Shown here one piece after another: positions 6,231 through 7,162 of a stretch of 7,162 bases of DNA. Source of the stretch: Flavobacteriaceae bacterium UBA2765. Lineage in GTDB: Bacteria > Bacteroidota > Bacteroidia > Flavobacteriales > Flavobacteriaceae. The notes beneath the pieces were generated by a model. The model searched no databases and was not told the DNA's origin. It saw only the letters and a program-made list of their open reading frames with translations. The stretch lies in the NCBI GenBank assembly GCA_002352665.1, contig DEIV01000091.1:4455-11616 (forward strand). The letters run 5' to 3'. Both the position numbers and the translations under genes were made by a program. Position 1 is the first letter of the stretch. Every line of letters starts with the position of its first letter.

Positions 6231-6320
6231 GTAAGTTTTTATGCGCCAACGCACTTGTAGCACATTGCTTGAAAAAAGCAAAGAGCTACGCCAACAAAAA
6301 TCTAATGCATAAAAACTTAC
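6231..6320. repeat. Inverted repeat H1 with nested stems
   Basis: Perfect 14-bp arms GTAAGTTTTTATGC (6231-6244) and its complement (6307-6320) enclose 62 nt. Inside are two nested stems: GTAGC (6257-6261) with GCTAC (6285-6289), and TGCTT (6266-6270) with AAGCA (6276-6280). No ORF crosses it convincingly. It could be a structured RNA, or a folded single-strand DNA site of the kind used by integron-like recombination. Confidence 0.55.
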
Positions 6321-6331
6321 CCAAAGCTATG

Positions 6332-6426
6332 TTTACATAATAGTAGTTATAAGTTCGCTTCGCACAATTTTTAGCCGAATTATTTTAGCTGTTTAAAAAT
6401 GGTCGTTATAACTGCTATTATGTAAA
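6332..6426. repeat. Inverted repeat H2
   Basis: The 21-bp arms 6332-6352 (TTTACATAATAGTAG...) and 6406-6426 match at 20 positions. The single difference gives a T-G wobble on the plus strand (6344 with 6414). The loop of 53 nt contains GTTCGCTTCGC. It lies 11 nt after H1. Its ACATAAT and TTATAA elements recur in H5. Confidence 0.55.
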
Positions 6427-6470
6427 ATTGCCGACTTACCTAGCGCGCGAAATGATACTTGGGAAAATGT

Positions 6471-6510
6471 TCTGCAAGATGTGTTAAGTGACGTCACTAA
6501 ACTAAAAATC
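6471..6510 (+). repeat. 40-bp direct repeat, copy 1
   Basis: Outer parts TCTGCAAGATGTGTT and TAAACTAAAAAT are identical to copy 2 (6527-6566). The centre differs and here is the perfect 12-bp palindrome AGTGACGTCACT. The 20 nt at 6483-6502 pair as GTT...AAC with one mismatch. Confidence 0.6.
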
Positions 6511-6526
6511 ACTGTTCGGAATTTTC

Positions 6527-6566
6527 TCTGCAAGATGTGTTTTGATGGGCATCTAAACTAAAAATG
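6527..6566 (+). repeat. 40-bp direct repeat, copy 2
   Basis: It begins 56 bp after copy 1 and has the same length and the same outer parts. Its centre is GATG-GG-CATC instead of the palindrome in copy 1, so symmetry is kept although the bases differ. The 20 nt at 6539-6558 pair as GTTT...AAAC with one mismatch. Confidence 0.6.
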
Positions 6567-6618
6567 TAAATCCGCAACTTACTCGAACGTTGACGTTCAA
6601 TCGCCTCTTAGGCTATCA

Positions 6619-6676
6619 TTTTATTATCAGTGGAAAATCCACGCTTCGCCAACCTCTTTTTCCACTAATAATAAAA
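6619..6676. repeat. Inverted repeat H3
   Basis: The 19-bp arms 6619-6637 (TTTTATTATCAGTGGAAAA) and 6658-6676 match at 18 positions. The one difference would be a G-T wobble on the minus strand. The 20-nt loop contains ACGCTTCGCC, similar to the loop of H2. A short palindrome, GAACGT-TG-ACGTTC, lies just before it at 6585-6598. Confidence 0.5.
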
Positions 6677-6703
6677 CGTTTTACAGCTTACAAATTTATA
6701 CTT

Positions 6704-6730
6704 CAAGATGTGTGCGTGTGTACACAAAAT
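6704..6730 (+). repeat. Partial third copy of the CAAGATGTGT repeat
   Basis: CAAGATGTGT (6704-6713) is followed by a palindrome TGTGTACACA (6717-6726) and then AAAAT. This repeats the plan of copies 1 and 2: fixed left part, symmetric centre, A-rich right part. The right part is not fully conserved, so this is a diverged or truncated copy. Confidence 0.4.
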
Positions 6731-6733
6731 CCG

Positions 6734-6793
6734 TTTTAAAAAGTAACGGAACAGCGGTTGATAAATGCGGATGAGTTCCGTTGGTTTTTAAAA
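6734..6793. repeat. Inverted repeat H4
   Basis: Arms TTTTAAAAAGTAACGGAAC (6734-6752) and 6775-6793 match at 17 of 19 positions. The loop is 22 nt (ACAGCGGTTGATAAATGC...). It directly follows the third CAAGATGTGT copy. Confidence 0.5.
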
Positions 6794-6888
6794 TGACTTG
6801 TTCTTCATAATCTTATCAAATAGAAACTAAAATATCAATCGAAGTTCAAAAGTGAGCGTTGGCAGAAAGGCGTACAGCGGAAGTATTT

Positions 6889-6970
6889 TACATAATTTAC
6901 ATTATAACTTACAAGAGAAGAACCAATCAGATATAAACGACTGAACTTGTATTATAATGCCAATTATGTA
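6889..6970. repeat. Inverted repeat H5
   Basis: The 19-bp arms 6889-6907 (TACATAATTTACATTATAA) and 6952-6970 match at 17 positions. Further out in the loop, ACAAG and CTTGT can also pair. The arm ends are shared with H2 (ACATAAT, TTATAA), which suggests that the two hairpins belong to one family. Confidence 0.45.
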
Positions 6971-7162
6971 GAATATCGAAGGAAAGGAAGCAAGTAAAAG
7001 ACAGAGGGTTTTAAGGCACGAAAATACTGGATATTACTTGCGTGGGAATTAATACTAATCCGTATATTAGTGGTTAATAAACGTTCTTTTAAATAAATTT
7101 TTTGGAGGTAAAAGGCTAAAAAAGAGTGTCGACACTTGATTTTTTACGTAAAGGATTACGCA

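Larger units (their letters stand above)
6150..7162. other. Structured stretch of about 1 kb with no convincing gene
   Basis: No ORF of useful length with family-like content is seen on either strand. The stretch holds the H1-H5 inverted repeats and the CAAGATGTGT repeats listed separately. From 6971 to 7162 there is a small hairpin (ACTAAT 7054-7059 with ATTAGT 7066-7071) and a perfect palindrome AGTGTCGACACT (7125-7136) flanked by A6 and T6 runs. There is also a GGAGG (7104-7108) with no ATG behind it. The last 45 bases could hold the 3' end of a minus-strand gene stopping at 7118-7116, but only 14 codons are visible. Confidence 0.5.

Noticed and set aside
6265..6281. Fourth XRE operator (TTGC...GCAA in H1)
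   Set aside because: The half-site spacing is 9 rather than 8, the outer TTA/TAA bases are missing, and no promoter is near.
6251..6295. tRNA-like gene inside H1
   Set aside because: The nested stems are too short, and no acceptor stem, T-loop GTTCRA or anticodon arm of proper size can be drawn.
6471..6730. CRISPR array
   Set aside because: Only two full copies and one partial copy exist, the variable part lies inside the repeat and is palindromic, spacing is irregular and no cas gene is present.

Overview
The window looks like accessory DNA from a Bacteroidota genome, most likely the Flavobacteriaceae. The evidence is strong A+T richness, a flavobacterial-style RHS core (NYYPFG, YNGKELQDE, GARNYDAALGRWMNIDPLA, IDPDG), and promoters of the Bacteroidota type (TTG about 20 nt upstream of TAnnTTTG) with no clear Shine-Dalgarno sites.

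Left part (1-1507): the 3' end of an RHS-repeat gene that is open at the window edge. It carries a variable C-terminal domain after the IDPDG boundary, with a His-Gly and a Cys motif resembling clan CD (caspase/CHAT-like) peptidases. Seven bases later comes a small two-helix membrane protein in the position of an immunity gene. A strong hairpin terminator closes the unit.

Middle part (1505-5489): a compact, phage- or transposon-like module. A leftward XRE-family repressor gene faces a rightward replication-type P-loop ATPase. The ATPase is followed by two tyrosine recombinases that overlap by 4 nt. Between the divergent genes I find two promoters and three copies of one operator, TTATTGC-N8-GCAA-type, placed on both promoters. 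This is the layout of a lysogeny-like switch. Here it would control an ATPase plus recombinase operon rather than a classical phage. The second recombinase lacks two of the usual catalytic residues, so the pair may work as a heteromer.

Right part (5490-7162): a spacer with two perfect inverted repeats, an ORF6N-domain gene, and then about 1 kb without a convincing gene. That last kilobase is dense in structure. It has at least five long inverted repeats, two 40-bp direct repeats whose centres differ but are symmetric in each copy, and a third partial copy. It is a candidate end, recombination-site array or cassette-like region of the element. Neither element boundary nor any att duplication could be fixed from this window alone.
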